From NCBI RefSeq assembly GCF_900104415.1, contig NZ_FMXR01000006.1, positions 124,001 through 188,000 of the forward strand: a stretch of 64,000 bases of DNA, written 5' to 3'. The translations under genes were made by a program, and so were the position numbers. Positions 45,218-54,255 of this stretch are shown here, in pieces. The DNA is from Eubacterium oxidoreducens (GTDB lineage Bacteria; Bacillota; Clostridia; Lachnospirales; Lachnospiraceae). The notes under the pieces are model-generated. The model was not told the DNA's origin, ran no database searches, and worked only from the letters and a program-made list of their open reading frames with translations. The stretch's first letter is position 1. Each line of letters begins with the position of its first letter.

Positions 45218-45994
45218 TTACAATTTTCTAAAGAAGAAGGATTGCTCTCGAGAATAATTAAGCTCTTTATAGTTGATAATCTGTTCCGTACTACCAATAA
45301 ACAAAACACCACCCTGTACCAGAGCTTTATTATATTTCTTGTAGATTTCCTCTTTTGCCTCATCGGTAAAGTAAATCAAAACATTTCGACAAACAATTAA
45401 ATGCTGACCTGACATATATGGATCTTTCAGCAAATTATGTTCTTTAAAAGTAACACGTTTTTTGATTTCTTCTGAAATCTGGTACGAATTACCAATTTTG
45501 GTAAAATACTTTTCTTTAAGATCCTTTGGAACGCCAGCAATACTCTTTTCGTTATATAGGCCCACCTTGGCAGTTGCAATTACTTGCTTATCAATATCCG
45601 TTGCTGTAATACGAATATTATTTAGTGGCAAATGTCTCGACAAAGCCATAACCAAAGAATAAGGCTCATCTCCCGTTGAACACGCAGCACTCCATACTTT
45701 AAGATTCTTTCCAAATCTTTGAATCAAATCCGGAATAATCTCTTCATCCAAAAGCTTCCACTGCTCAGGATTTCTGTAAAATTCAGAAACATTAATAGTT
45801 AGGAAATTGACAAATTCTTCAAACTTAGCCTTGTCTTTTTTGATTACCCCAACATACTCATCATATTCCTTGATTCCATTCTTTGCAATCAACGTATCTA
45901 TACGACGCTTCATCTGTTTTTCCTTATAGGAACTCAGATCGATTTTTGTCATCATATAAATATCTTTTTTAAATTTTTCGTAATCGTTTGCCAA
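45218..45994 (-). CDS. cheR: CheR-type protein-glutamate O-methyltransferase
   Basis: Methylates glutamates on chemoreceptors using SAM. The N-terminal helical domain (about 1-70) is followed by the SAM domain with WSAACSTGDEPYSLVMAL near residue 98 and CRNVLIYFTDEAKEE near 205. The start is TTG 45994, eight bases after GGGAG. No other chemotaxis gene is in the window. Its presence after rpsA suggests motility genes elsewhere, or a wider methylation role. Confidence 0.9.
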   Translation of the reverse strand: MANDYEKFKKDIYMMTKIDLSSYKEKQMKRRIDTLIAKNGIKEYDEYVGVIKKDKAKFEEFVNFLTINVSEFYRNPEQWKLLDEEIIPDLIQRFGKNLKVWSAACSTGDEPYSLVMALSRHLPLNNIRITATDIDKQVIATAKVGLYNEKSIAGVPKDLKEKYFTKIGNSYQISEEIKKRVTFKEHNLLKDPYMSGQHLIVCRNVLIYFTDEAKEEIYKKYNKALVQGGVLFIGSTEQIINYKELNYSREQSFFFRKL

Positions 45995-46020
45995 TTAAAG
46001 CACTCCCTTCACATGGAAAA

Positions 46021-47133
46021 TTACTCTTCTTCCGATGCCTCTTCTACAGATGCTTGTTCTTCTTCCGCTTTTTCTTCCTGAGGAATTAAAGCTTTCATGC
46101 TCAGAGAAATCTTATGATCAGCTTCATTAAAATCAACAATCTTAGCTTCAATTTCTTGACCATTCTTCAATACATCAGAAGGCTTTTCGATATGCTCATG
46201 TGCAATCTGAGATACATGAAGCAATGCATCTACACCCGGTGTCAATTCAACAAATGCGCCAAAATCAGTCATGCGAGCAACTTTTCCGGTTACCACATTT
46301 CCAACCGCGAACTTTTCACTTGCATCATTCCAAGGATTTTCATCCGGGAACTTCATACTAAGAGCAATCTTGGTATCTTTGATATCTTTGATATATACGC
46401 GAACTTCGTCGCCATTATTAAAGAGTTTTTTAGGATTATCAACTCTCCCCCAAGACATCTCAGAAATATGTAAAAGACCATCAGCTCCGCCAAGGTCAAC
46501 AAATGCTCCAAAATCTGTCACATTCTTAATAGTACCCTGAATCACATCGCCTACTTGAATCTTCTCTAATAATTCTTTTTGAAGTTCCGCTCTCTTAGCG
46601 ATAATCAACTGTTTTCTATCTCCAATAATTCTACGACGTCTTGGATTAAATTCAGTAATTACAAATTCAATTTCCTGACCTTCATATTTAGAAAGGTCTT
46701 TCTCATATGTATTAGATACAAGGCTTGCAGGAATAAATACCCTTGCGCCTTCAACATCTACACTAAGTCCACCGCTCTTCACTTCATCAACAACGGCTGT
46801 AAGCACTTCCTGATTGTTAAATGCTTCCTCCAGTCGCTGATTACCTTTTTCAGCAAGAACTCTTCTGTAAGATAAAAGAATCTGTCCTTCTCCATCATTT
46901 ACTTTTACAACCTTAACGGTCATATTATCGCCTTCCGAAACAACAGTGGTAAGGTCAAGATTCGAGTCATTTGTATATTCATTTCTCGGAATAATTCCGT
47001 CTGATTTAGCGCCAACGTTCAAAACGATTTCATCTGGTCTTACTTCAAGAACAACGCCTTCGACTACCTCCCCATTTCTTATTGTTTTGTCATAATCTTC
47101 AAGCATTTCGTCAAAATTTCCTGTTTCTGACAT
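46021..47133 (-). CDS. rpsA: Ribosomal protein S1-like RNA-binding protein
   Basis: Four S1 domains in 371 residues, starting near 18 (GEVVEGVVLEV), 100, 190 (GDVIQGTIKNVTDFGAFVDL) and 275 (GNVVTGKVARMTDFGAFVEL), followed by an acidic tail. It is expected to help mRNA binding or act as a translation factor. I start it at ATG 47133 (MSETGNF), 9 nt after GAGGAGG. It overlaps ispH by 23 nt in another frame. In many clostridia IspH and S1 are one fused protein. Confidence 0.9.
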   Translation of the reverse strand: MSETGNFDEMLEDYDKTIRNGEVVEGVVLEVRPDEIVLNVGAKSDGIIPRNEYTNDSNLDLTTVVSEGDNMTVKVVKVNDGEGQILLSYRRVLAEKGNQRLEEAFNNQEVLTAVVDEVKSGGLSVDVEGARVFIPASLVSNTYEKDLSKYEGQEIEFVITEFNPRRRRIIGDRKQLIIAKRAELQKELLEKIQVGDVIQGTIKNVTDFGAFVDLGGADGLLHISEMSWGRVDNPKKLFNNGDEVRVYIKDIKDTKIALSMKFPDENPWNDASEKFAVGNVVTGKVARMTDFGAFVELTPGVDALLHVSQIAHEHIEKPSDVLKNGQEIEAKIVDFNEADHKISLSMKALIPQEEKAEEEQASVEEASEEE

Positions 47134-47971
47134 TAGTTTGAACCTCCTCAATAATTTTTTTTGGGGTGGAAGCCCCAGCAGTAATACCCACGCTTTTAAT
47201 GCCTTTGAATATAGATCCGTCTAAATCAGTTGATGTCTGAACCAAGTAGGTACATGGACATCCCACTCTTGAAATCTCAAATAATTTTTGAGTATTAGAA
47301 CTGTTTTTACTTCCAATCACCAGCATTGCGTCTACGTCTTTAGACAATTGTATCGCCTCTGATTGGCGTACTTCAGTGGCATTACAAATTGTATCTAAAA
47401 CATTTATATCATAACCTTTTTTATTTATAATTTCAACTAAATTCTTAAATTTATTATGGTTAAACGTGGTTTGCGCGACAAGTACTGTTGACCTATCTTT
47501 TTCTATGCCTAATTTCTCAAATTCAGAAGCTGTCTGAAAAGTCTGTGAATTATCCGGCGAACACCATCCCAAAATTCCTTGTACTTCCGGGTGATTCTTA
47601 TCACCGGCAATTAATATATAACAACCTTTTCTTTCATATTCCGCAACTAAATCATGAATTTTGCGCACAAAAGGACAGGTCATATCACAATACTCAATAC
47701 CGCGATAATTTAATAACTCATAAATCTCTTTGCCCACTCCATGTGATCGAATCACAACAATTCCATCTTGAATTTCAAGAAGTTCTTCTTTCGAATGAAG
47801 AACCGTAACTCCGCGACTTTCAAAATGCTGAATTACAGATTCATTATGAATAATCGGACCGTAAGTATATATCTTTTGATCCGTCTTGGTCTCAACCAAT
47901 TTTTCTAACGAATCTACTGCTCTTTTTACTCCGAAGCAAAAACCTGCACTCTTAGCAACAATAACTTCCAT
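47111..47971 (-). CDS. ispH: 4-hydroxy-3-methylbut-2-enyl diphosphate reductase
   Basis: Last step of the MEP isoprenoid pathway, giving IPP and DMAPP. The three cluster cysteines are visible: AGFCFGVKRAV (Cys12), DMTCPFVRKI near residue 97 and ICNATEVRQSEA near 195. The conserved GITAGASTPKKIIEE lies near the C-terminus, where codons for PKK include an A8 tract. Length of 286 residues is normal for the unfused enzyme. Confidence 0.96.
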   Translation of the reverse strand: MEVIVAKSAGFCFGVKRAVDSLEKLVETKTDQKIYTYGPIIHNESVIQHFESRGVTVLHSKEELLEIQDGIVVIRSHGVGKEIYELLNYRGIEYCDMTCPFVRKIHDLVAEYERKGCYILIAGDKNHPEVQGILGWCSPDNSQTFQTASEFEKLGIEKDRSTVLVAQTTFNHNKFKNLVEIINKKGYDINVLDTICNATEVRQSEAIQLSKDVDAMLVIGSKNSSNTQKLFEISRVGCPCTYLVQTSTDLDGSIFKGIKSVGITAGASTPKKIIEEVQTNVRNRKF

Positions 47972-47974
47972 TTC

Positions 47975-48637
47975 TTACCTTTCTTCATATAGATTTATGA
48001 TTGTTTCACAAACCTGTTCAATTGTCAAATTTGAAGAATCAACCAAAACTGCGTCTTGTGCCTGCTTCAATGGAGCAATAGTTCGATTCATATCTTGATA
48101 GTCTCTTTGTTCAATATCTTTTTCAATTTCTGTAATATCGCATTCAACACCTTTTTCTACAAGTTCATCAAATCTTCTTTTTGCTCTCGTTTGCACCGAT
48201 GCTGTCAAATAAATCTTTAGTTCAGCGTCCGGTAATACACATGTACCAATATCTCTCCCATCCATTATTACATTCTGCTTTTGAGCGAGCTCTTTTTGTG
48301 CATCCAGCAGCATTGCGCGTACTTTTGGATAAGAACTTGTTTTTGAAGCCATATTCCCCACTTCTTCTTTACGGATAAATCCATTTACATTTTCGCCATT
48401 TAACAGCACCTGTTGTTCTCCATTCACATATTGAATAGAAACACTAATTTGATCACAAGCCTGATTCACCGCTTCTTCATCCGATACATCTATGTTATTT
48501 CTTAGCATATACAAACCGATAGCGCGATACATTGCGCCTGTATCCACATAAATCAATCCAAGATTCTTTGCCACTTTTTTGGCTATCGTACTTTTTCCTG
48601 CACCGGCAGGTCCATCTACTGCAATATTTTTTCCCAT
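47975..48637 (-). CDS. cmk: Cytidylate kinase
   Basis: Phosphorylates CMP and dCMP. The P-loop is AVDGPAGAGKSTIAKKVA at residues 6-23, followed by YVDTGAMYRAIG near 31, and the DGRDIGTCVLPDA segment near 127. It lies between the HI0933-type flavoprotein and ispH, the common clostridial order cmk-ispH-rpsA. Confidence 0.97.
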   Translation of the reverse strand: MGKNIAVDGPAGAGKSTIAKKVAKNLGLIYVDTGAMYRAIGLYMLRNNIDVSDEEAVNQACDQISVSIQYVNGEQQVLLNGENVNGFIRKEEVGNMASKTSSYPKVRAMLLDAQKELAQKQNVIMDGRDIGTCVLPDAELKIYLTASVQTRAKRRFDELVEKGVECDITEIEKDIEQRDYQDMNRTIAPLKQAQDAVLVDSSNLTIEQVCETIINLYEER

Positions 48638-48653
48638 ATCAACATTCTTCCTT

Positions 48654-49898
48654 TCATTCGTCTATTACATTCTTATCTAGAACACTTTGCGTTGCAAGAT
48701 ATCCGGTTGACCATGCAATCTGAAGATTATAACCTCCTGTCAACGCATCAAGATCAAGCATTTCTCCGCACAAATAAAGATTCTTTACGAGTTTTGATTC
48801 CATAGTGGATGGATCAACCTCTCGAACCGATACGCCACCTTTTGTAATGATAGCTTCGGAAAATCCACCCAATTCCTTACTTGTAAGGCGTAGTCCTTTC
48901 AATAATTCAACTAGTTTTTCTCGTTCTTTCTTTGTCACTTCATTTACTTTTTTCTTTGGATCAATTCCACTTAACCTAACAATCACCGGAATCAACTTAG
49001 AAGGCAATAATTTATTCAGACTGTTGCCAAATTGACGATTAATATTTGTTTGAAAATCCCGCAAAATTCGTTTATCCATCTGTTCCTTATCAAGAGCTGG
49101 TTTTAAATCAATCCAAATATCAACAGTTCCTGTTTTTAGCTCATCATTTAATACAGAGCTGGCTGTCAAAACAACGGGACCGGAAATTCCTTTATGCGTA
49201 AAAAGCATCTCGCCTTGTTCTTCATAGAGACACTTCTTACCCCTTTCAAAAGAAACTTTTACATTTTTTAATGAAAGCCCCATTAATTCAGTTACCCACT
49301 CTTCTTTTGTCAAAATACCGACAAGCGATGGTGCACATTCTTTTATTGTATGCCCTAATTTGTTAACAAGTTCATATCCGCTACCATCACTCCCACAAGA
49401 CGGATAGGATATTCCTCCGGTTGAAATGATTACAGCATCTGCTTCATAACACGATTTTGAAGTAACGACTGCACATACCCGCTCGTTTTTTACTTTGATT
49501 TGAGTAACTTTTTCATTTAGCTTAATTTTAACTTGTCCCTCTTTCATAGCGCGTTCTAATGTCTTTATTACATCAGAGGCATGATCCGACACCGGAAACA
49601 CCCTATCACCATGTTCTGTTTTTAATTTCAAACCATGTTCTTCAAAAAAACGCATCACCGAAGAACTATCAAATGAATAAAAGGCACTATATAAAAATTT
49701 AGGATTACGTTTTACCATGGATAAATGTTTTTCGACATCCGAATTATTTGTGATATTACATCTACCTTTTCCTGTAATATATAGTTTCTTTCCTAGCTTT
49801 TCATTTTGTTCAATCAACGTCACATCACAATTTTGCGCACAAGTTGCCGCAGCCATCATTCCACCGGCACCTCCGCCGATTATCACTACTTTTTTCAC
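48654..49898 (-). CDS. HI0933-family NAD(P)/FAD-dependent oxidoreductase
   Basis: Flavoprotein of unknown substrate, common in Firmicutes. The FAD dinucleotide motif is IIGGGAGGMMAAATCA at residues 5-20, with GKGRCNITNNSDV near 45. The C-terminal CGEMLDLDALTGGYNLQIA near 380 is diagnostic for HI0933 proteins. The 414 residues fit the family. Its start overlaps the end of the RpiR gene by 4 nt. Confidence 0.9.
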   Translation of the reverse strand: MKKVVIIGGGAGGMMAAATCAQNCDVTLIEQNEKLGKKLYITGKGRCNITNNSDVEKHLSMVKRNPKFLYSAFYSFDSSSVMRFFEEHGLKLKTEHGDRVFPVSDHASDVIKTLERAMKEGQVKIKLNEKVTQIKVKNERVCAVVTSKSCYEADAVIISTGGISYPSCGSDGSGYELVNKLGHTIKECAPSLVGILTKEEWVTELMGLSLKNVKVSFERGKKCLYEEQGEMLFTHKGISGPVVLTASSVLNDELKTGTVDIWIDLKPALDKEQMDKRILRDFQTNINRQFGNSLNKLLPSKLIPVIVRLSGIDPKKKVNEVTKKEREKLVELLKGLRLTSKELGGFSEAIITKGGVSVREVDPSTMESKLVKNLYLCGEMLDLDALTGGYNLQIAWSTGYLATQSVLDKNVIDE

Positions 49899-50815
49899 TT
49901 CAGCTCACCTATATGCTTATATTTATTTTTAAACGCATCATCAATATGATCAATTTCATCATTTTCATAAATCTGATACTGTTCCCAAATATCTTCAAGA
50001 AATTCAACGTTTTTTACTACTTCATCTTTGCGAAACATAGTTAACGCCACAATAAGAGCATTAATCACGCTCATAGGTGCCGTCATGGAATCCACAATAG
50101 ATGCCATTTCACTTTTCGCAATCAGATTACAGGAGGAATAAAGATTCATAGGCGAATGAACGGAATCTGTAAGCGTTATAACCCCAGCACTTTTATTGTT
50201 GGCAAACTCCATAGCTTTTAGTGTTCGCATCGAATATCTCGGAAAACTTATCCCGATCACAACGTCTTTATTTGTCAAATGAACCATCTGTTCAAACATC
50301 TCGGTCACATTACTCGAAGTTACAAGATGGACATTCTTAAAAATCATCTGCAGATAAAAATATAAAAACTGTGCAAGCGGCGCACACGCCCTGACTCCAA
50401 CAACATAAATATGTTCAGCGTTTAATATAGAAGACACAGCCTGATCAAATGTACTTTGATTTAACCCTTCCAACGTCCGCTTTATGTTATCGCAATCGGA
50501 CGCGAGAACTTTTTGCAACACATCTTTTTTGGACGTTCGTGTTGTTGTAATATTCATTTTCTGTGTTTTTTCTAATTTAAGACGAACCATTTCTTCTAAT
50601 GATTTTTGAAACTGCGGATACCCTTTATATCCCAGGCTCATGGCAAATCGTACCACAGTTGATTCGCTCACTCCCACAACTTCTCCCATTTTCGCAGCCG
50701 TAAAAAACACTGCCTGTTCATAATTATCCGTTATATATGCAGCAAGTTTTTTTTGATTTTTACTCATTGAAGCATATTGTTCATTCATTCTGGTAAGCAA
50801 ATTATTCGCATTCAC
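49895..50815 (-). CDS. MurR/RpiR family transcriptional regulator
   Basis: N-terminal HTH (about residues 1-80, with VGVSESTVVRFAMSLGY as recognition region) and a C-terminal SIS sugar-phosphate-binding domain (about 125-260, with VIGISFPRYSMRTLKAM). Such proteins respond to sugar phosphates. I choose GTG 50815 (MNANNLL) because GGAGGA lies 7 nt upstream; the longer frame starts inside that site. It heads an operon of housekeeping genes and is divergent from the acyl-AMP ligase gene, so either side could be its target. Confidence 0.9.
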   Translation of the reverse strand: MNANNLLTRMNEQYASMSKNQKKLAAYITDNYEQAVFFTAAKMGEVVGVSESTVVRFAMSLGYKGYPQFQKSLEEMVRLKLEKTQKMNITTTRTSKKDVLQKVLASDCDNIKRTLEGLNQSTFDQAVSSILNAEHIYVVGVRACAPLAQFLYFYLQMIFKNVHLVTSSNVTEMFEQMVHLTNKDVVIGISFPRYSMRTLKAMEFANNKSAGVITLTDSVHSPMNLYSSCNLIAKSEMASIVDSMTAPMSVINALIVALTMFRKDEVVKNVEFLEDIWEQYQIYENDEIDHIDDAFKNKYKHIGELK

Positions 50816-50850
50816 TTTTCGCTCCTCCACTCGTATACATTGTTCGATAT

Positions 50851-50879
50851 ATTATAACAAAGCCCTATTTCCTTAGCAA
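50851..50879 (-). promoter_or_regulatory. Promoter of the RpiR-led operon
   Basis: Minus-strand TTGCTA, 17-nt spacer, TATAAT, about 36 nt before the GTG start. Confidence 0.7.
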
Positions 50880-50932
50880 GAAAATGCAAATATAAATTTA
50901 TTATTAAATACTGTAAGATTTCTTAGATTATG

Positions 50933-50961
50933 TTGCACCATTTTCACTTTTCAATTATCAT
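50933..50961 (+). promoter_or_regulatory. Promoter of the acyl-AMP ligase/reductase operon
   Basis: TTGCAC, 17-nt spacer, TATCAT, 42 nt before ATG 51004. It is 53 nt from the divergent RpiR promoter, close enough for shared control. Confidence 0.55.
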
Positions 50962-51003
50962 TGGAATATGAATAATTTTACAAAGGATCGTGACTAAAGA
51001 ATT

Positions 51004-54000
51004 ATGAATTTATCATCTTCAAATATTATTAAACTCTTAGAGAAACATGCACAGGAAGATCCGGATCTTGTTATTTATCGTTTCGTTGATTATCGAGACG
51101 ATGAATTTCATTTTCAAGACTGTACCAATCGATTGATTTTTCGTAAATCTTTGGAAATGGCATACGAATTAAAGCGAAAAGGTCTAAAAAAGGGGGATCG
51201 GGCCGTTATTTTTTCTATGCAGGATTTTGGTACTGTTTATGCGATACTTGGATGTATGATGGCCGGAGTGGTATTTACCATTATTCCACCACCGCTCGAT
51301 GAAAATAAAGTTGCGAGATTTATATCGGTATTAAAATCATGTCGTCCTAAGGCGTTAATTTCAAACTACGCGCTTGAACAAGAAAGCGAAACAAAATTAA
51401 CGGCTCGTTTGTTAAAGGACGCTTTTTTTAATGTCATCACCTTAAAGCGAATTTATACCGATAAATTAACTCCATATAAAAATACGGATGTTATCGTTTC
51501 GCAAAATCCGAACGATTTAGTATATCTCCAATATACTTCCGGCTCAACCAGCGCACCAAAAGGCGTTATGATTCGTCGTCATCAATTAATGAGTCAAATG
51601 CAGCAATGCGATAATGTATATGATTTTTCCACCAGCAGAATGGCAACCTGGGTTCCTTTTTTCCATAATTTAGGACTTGTAATCACAGTATTAATGCCAC
51701 TTTGCGTTAATGGTGCTGTTATTTATCATATTAATACCATGCAATTTTTATCCAATCCTAAGATTTGGATTAAACTTATGAATAAATATCGCTGCAACCT
51801 GACGGTTGGTCCCGGCTCTGCATTTGAAGCATGCACGAAAATCTTCTCACCACAAGAAGCTTCAAAGATTGATTTGTCATGTGCTACGCACTTTATGAAC
51901 GGTTCCGAATTCGTTTCTCCGCAGACCATCGCTAAATTCAGCGAAATGTTTAACGTGCCTTATCATGCGGCCGCTCCCGGCTATGGCCTCGGCGAATGCT
52001 GTTGTCTTGCAAGTGTTGCAGGTCTTGATTATAAGGTCTTACGCGTAGATTATGAATCTTACCAAAAAAACAAAATTGTATTATCAGATGCTCCGGATGC
52101 AAAGGAAATTGTCAGCCTTGGCAAACCAGTTACCGGTCTTAAAATCATTGCTGTCAATCCTAAAACGCGAAAAACCTATGACGAATTACATATTGGCGAA
52201 ATCTGTCTGCAAGGTCCTAATGTAGCATCCGGATATTGGGGCAAAATTCCGGAAAATAAAAATTTCCATTTTCGTCTAACCGATCAAGAAGGCGATTTTT
52301 ATCGAACCGGAGACCTTGGTTTTATGTATGAAGGCAATCTTTATATTACCGGACGCCTAAAAGAAATGTTCATTATTAACGGACACAATGTCTATCCCGG
52401 TGATTTGCTCGGATATCTTCAAAGACACAGTCCGTCTATTACCGCAAATGCCTGCGGTTTCTTTTCGATTTCTGACGGTAAGAAAGAACATATTTATGCC
52501 GTAATGGAATTCGAGGATACCGACAATTATATTAATTATGCTTCTCGAATCAATTCTTTGATTGCAAAGCAATTTGAGTTTTCTTTTTATGATATTTTAT
52601 TTGTACCAAAGAACTCTCTTCCTCGAACAGACAATAACAAGTTGCAAATGTTAAAAACCCGTGCGTTATATGAGAAGAAAGAACTTCCGATCCTATTTAG
52701 CTATCGCACAAGTAATCACTCTAATTATACAGTTTCTTCAAAAGAATCTGACGGCGCACATGCTAATGAAGACAAAAATGATGCGATCTTTACAAAAGTT
52801 AAAGAAATGTTTGACCGTGTTCTTAAACTAGACTCCTATAATGTACATGATAGTTTTTTAGAACTTGGCGGTGACTCCCTTATGGGATTTGAATTATTAA
52901 ATAAAATCGAAGAAGATTTTGGCATCAAAATGGACTTTCGTGAATTGCTTGCAGATGCTTCTGTTTACGGAGTTACCAATCATATCAAGCGCGTTCTTTC
53001 CGGCAAACAACCAAGTGGTAAGCCAATTGATTTAAAGATGGAATGCCGCCTTGATAAAAGCATTGTACCGCAAGGAAGCTATGAGAAGTCACCACAAGAA
53101 TGCAGCAAGATATTTTTAACCGGTTCATCCGGATTTTTAGGTTCTAACCTTATAAAATCCTTTATCCAACAGTATCCTCACGACGACCTTGAAATCTATT
53201 GCCATGTTCGTGCAGAAAGCACTGAAAAAGGATACAACAAAATCAAAAATCGAATGATTCATTTTGGCTGTTGGAATGAAGAATATAGTAAGTTCATTCG
53301 TCCTGTACTCGGTGATTTAACAAAACCGAATATGGGCATGGATCAGGAGATTTATAATGAATTAAGCAATAAAATCGATGTTGTGTATCATAATGGAGCT
53401 TTATTAAATTTTGTTTATCCATATTCTTATTTGAAAAATACAAATGTTTATGGCACTATAGAAGCATTGCGATTTGCTTGTGCCAAAAAACCAAAATATT
53501 TCCATTTTATTTCTTCATACAGCGTTTTTGACACGCCGGATAATCTTGGAAAATTTGTAACAGAATCACAGCCGCTTAATACTTCCAGCGGATTTTCATT
53601 GGCTTATTCTGAGACAAAATGGGTTGCGGAAAAACTGGTTGGTATCGCTAATAAACGAGGATTAAAAACTGTCATTTACAGACCGGGCGATATCACCGGC
53701 GGCAAAAATGGAATTTGGAATCTCGAGGATATGGTAAGCCGCATTATTGTTGGTTGTATCCAGCTTGGCTGCATTCCTTTTGCGATTTACGAACTCCACA
53801 TGACACCGGTTGACTATATCGCAGATGCAATTGCTCATATATCACAAAAAGAAGAAGCAATTTCCAAAAACTTCCATTTAATCAACCCGGTACCACTACC
53901 TCTTGGAAAGCTTGTCTCTTCCATCAGGCGCTGTGGATATCCGCTTCGCTATACTACCTTTAAACGATGGAAGACCAAATTAGATGCGGCACAAAATACT

Positions 54001-54210
54001 AACGTTTTAGCAATGCTTGATTGTTTATTTACGCAAGGAAACGAATCAAATCCCGGAATATTAAGGCATTTTACCGGTCGAAATACAAAATATTCCACCG
54101 CAAATACTGCTATGCTTCTTAGCGACAGCAATATAACCTGTCCTATTGTCGGCACAAAATTCATTTCCAAATATTTACATTACTTTAAATCAAGTGGATA
54201 TTTGGATTAA
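51004..54210 (+). CDS. Acyl-AMP ligase-carrier-thioester reductase (FAAL-T-R) enzyme
   Basis: A 1068-residue three-domain enzyme. Residues 1 to about 570 form an acyl-AMP ligase. They carry YTSGSTSAPKG near 175, WVPFFHNLG near 216 (the fatty acyl-AMP ligase form), PGYGLGE near 323, YRTGDLG near 433 and PRTDNNKLQ near 540 with the A10 lysine. A carrier domain follows (about 590-660), with the phosphopantetheine serine in LGGDSLMG. Last is a reductase domain from about 700, with LTGSSGFLGSNL and the YSETKW catalytic Tyr/Lys near 867. Expected action: activate a fatty or other carboxylic acid, load it on the carrier and release an aldehyde (or alcohol) with NADPH. No condensation domain. Shine-Dalgarno is weak. 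Confidence 0.88.
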   Translation: MNLSSSNIIKLLEKHAQEDPDLVIYRFVDYRDDEFHFQDCTNRLIFRKSLEMAYELKRKGLKKGDRAVIFSMQDFGTVYAILGCMMAGVVFTIIPPPLDENKVARFISVLKSCRPKALISNYALEQESETKLTARLLKDAFFNVITLKRIYTDKLTPYKNTDVIVSQNPNDLVYLQYTSGSTSAPKGVMIRRHQLMSQMQQCDNVYDFSTSRMATWVPFFHNLGLVITVLMPLCVNGAVIYHINTMQFLSNPKIWIKLMNKYRCNLTVGPGSAFEACTKIFSPQEASKIDLSCATHFMNGSEFVSPQTIAKFSEMFNVPYHAAAPGYGLGECCCLASVAGLDYKVLRVDYESYQKNKIVLSDAPDAKEIVSLGKPVTGLKIIAVNPKTRKTYDELHIGEICLQGPNVASGYWGKIPENKNFHFRLTDQEGDFYRTGDLGFMYEGNLYITGRLKEMFIINGHNVYPGDLLGYLQRHSPSITANACGFFSISDGKKEHIYAVMEFEDTDNYINYASRINSLIAKQFEFSFYDILFVPKNSLPRTDNNKLQMLKTRALYEKKELPILFSYRTSNHSNYTVSSKESDGAHANEDKNDAIFTKVKEMFDRVLKLDSYNVHDSFLELGGDSLMGFELLNKIEEDFGIKMDFRELLADASVYGVTNHIKRVLSGKQPSGKPIDLKMECRLDKSIVPQGSYEKSPQECSKIFLTGSSGFLGSNLIKSFIQQYPHDDLEIYCHVRAESTEKGYNKIKNRMIHFGCWNEEYSKFIRPVLGDLTKPNMGMDQEIYNELSNKIDVVYHNGALLNFVYPYSYLKNTNVYGTIEALRFACAKKPKYFHFISSYSVFDTPDNLGKFVTESQPLNTSSGFSLAYSETKWVAEKLVGIANKRGLKTVIYRPGDITGGKNGIWNLEDMVSRIIVGCIQLGCIPFAIYELHMTPVDYIADAIAHISQKEEAISKNFHLINPVPLPLGKLVSSIRRCGYPLRYTTFKRWKTKLDAAQNTNVLAMLDCLFTQGNESNPGILRHFTGRNTKYSTANTAMLLSDSNITCPIVGTKFISKYLHYFKSSGYLD

Positions 54211-54213
54211 ACT

Positions 54214-54255
54214 AAGGAGGAATCCGCGCTTATAACGCGGTATTATAAAACTATG
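54214..54255 (+). promoter_or_regulatory. Shine-Dalgarno separated from AUG by a hairpin
   Basis: AAGGAGG (54214-54220) lies 32 nt before ATG 54253, too far for direct use. A CCGCG/CGCGG stem (54224-54228/54236-54240, 7-nt loop) sits between them and would shorten the effective gap to about 15 nt. No in-frame start is closer. Confidence 0.5.

Noticed and set aside
51004-54210. A nonribosomal peptide synthetase making a peptide aldehyde
   Set aside because: There is no condensation domain and the ligase motifs look like acyl-AMP ligases rather than amino acid adenylation domains.
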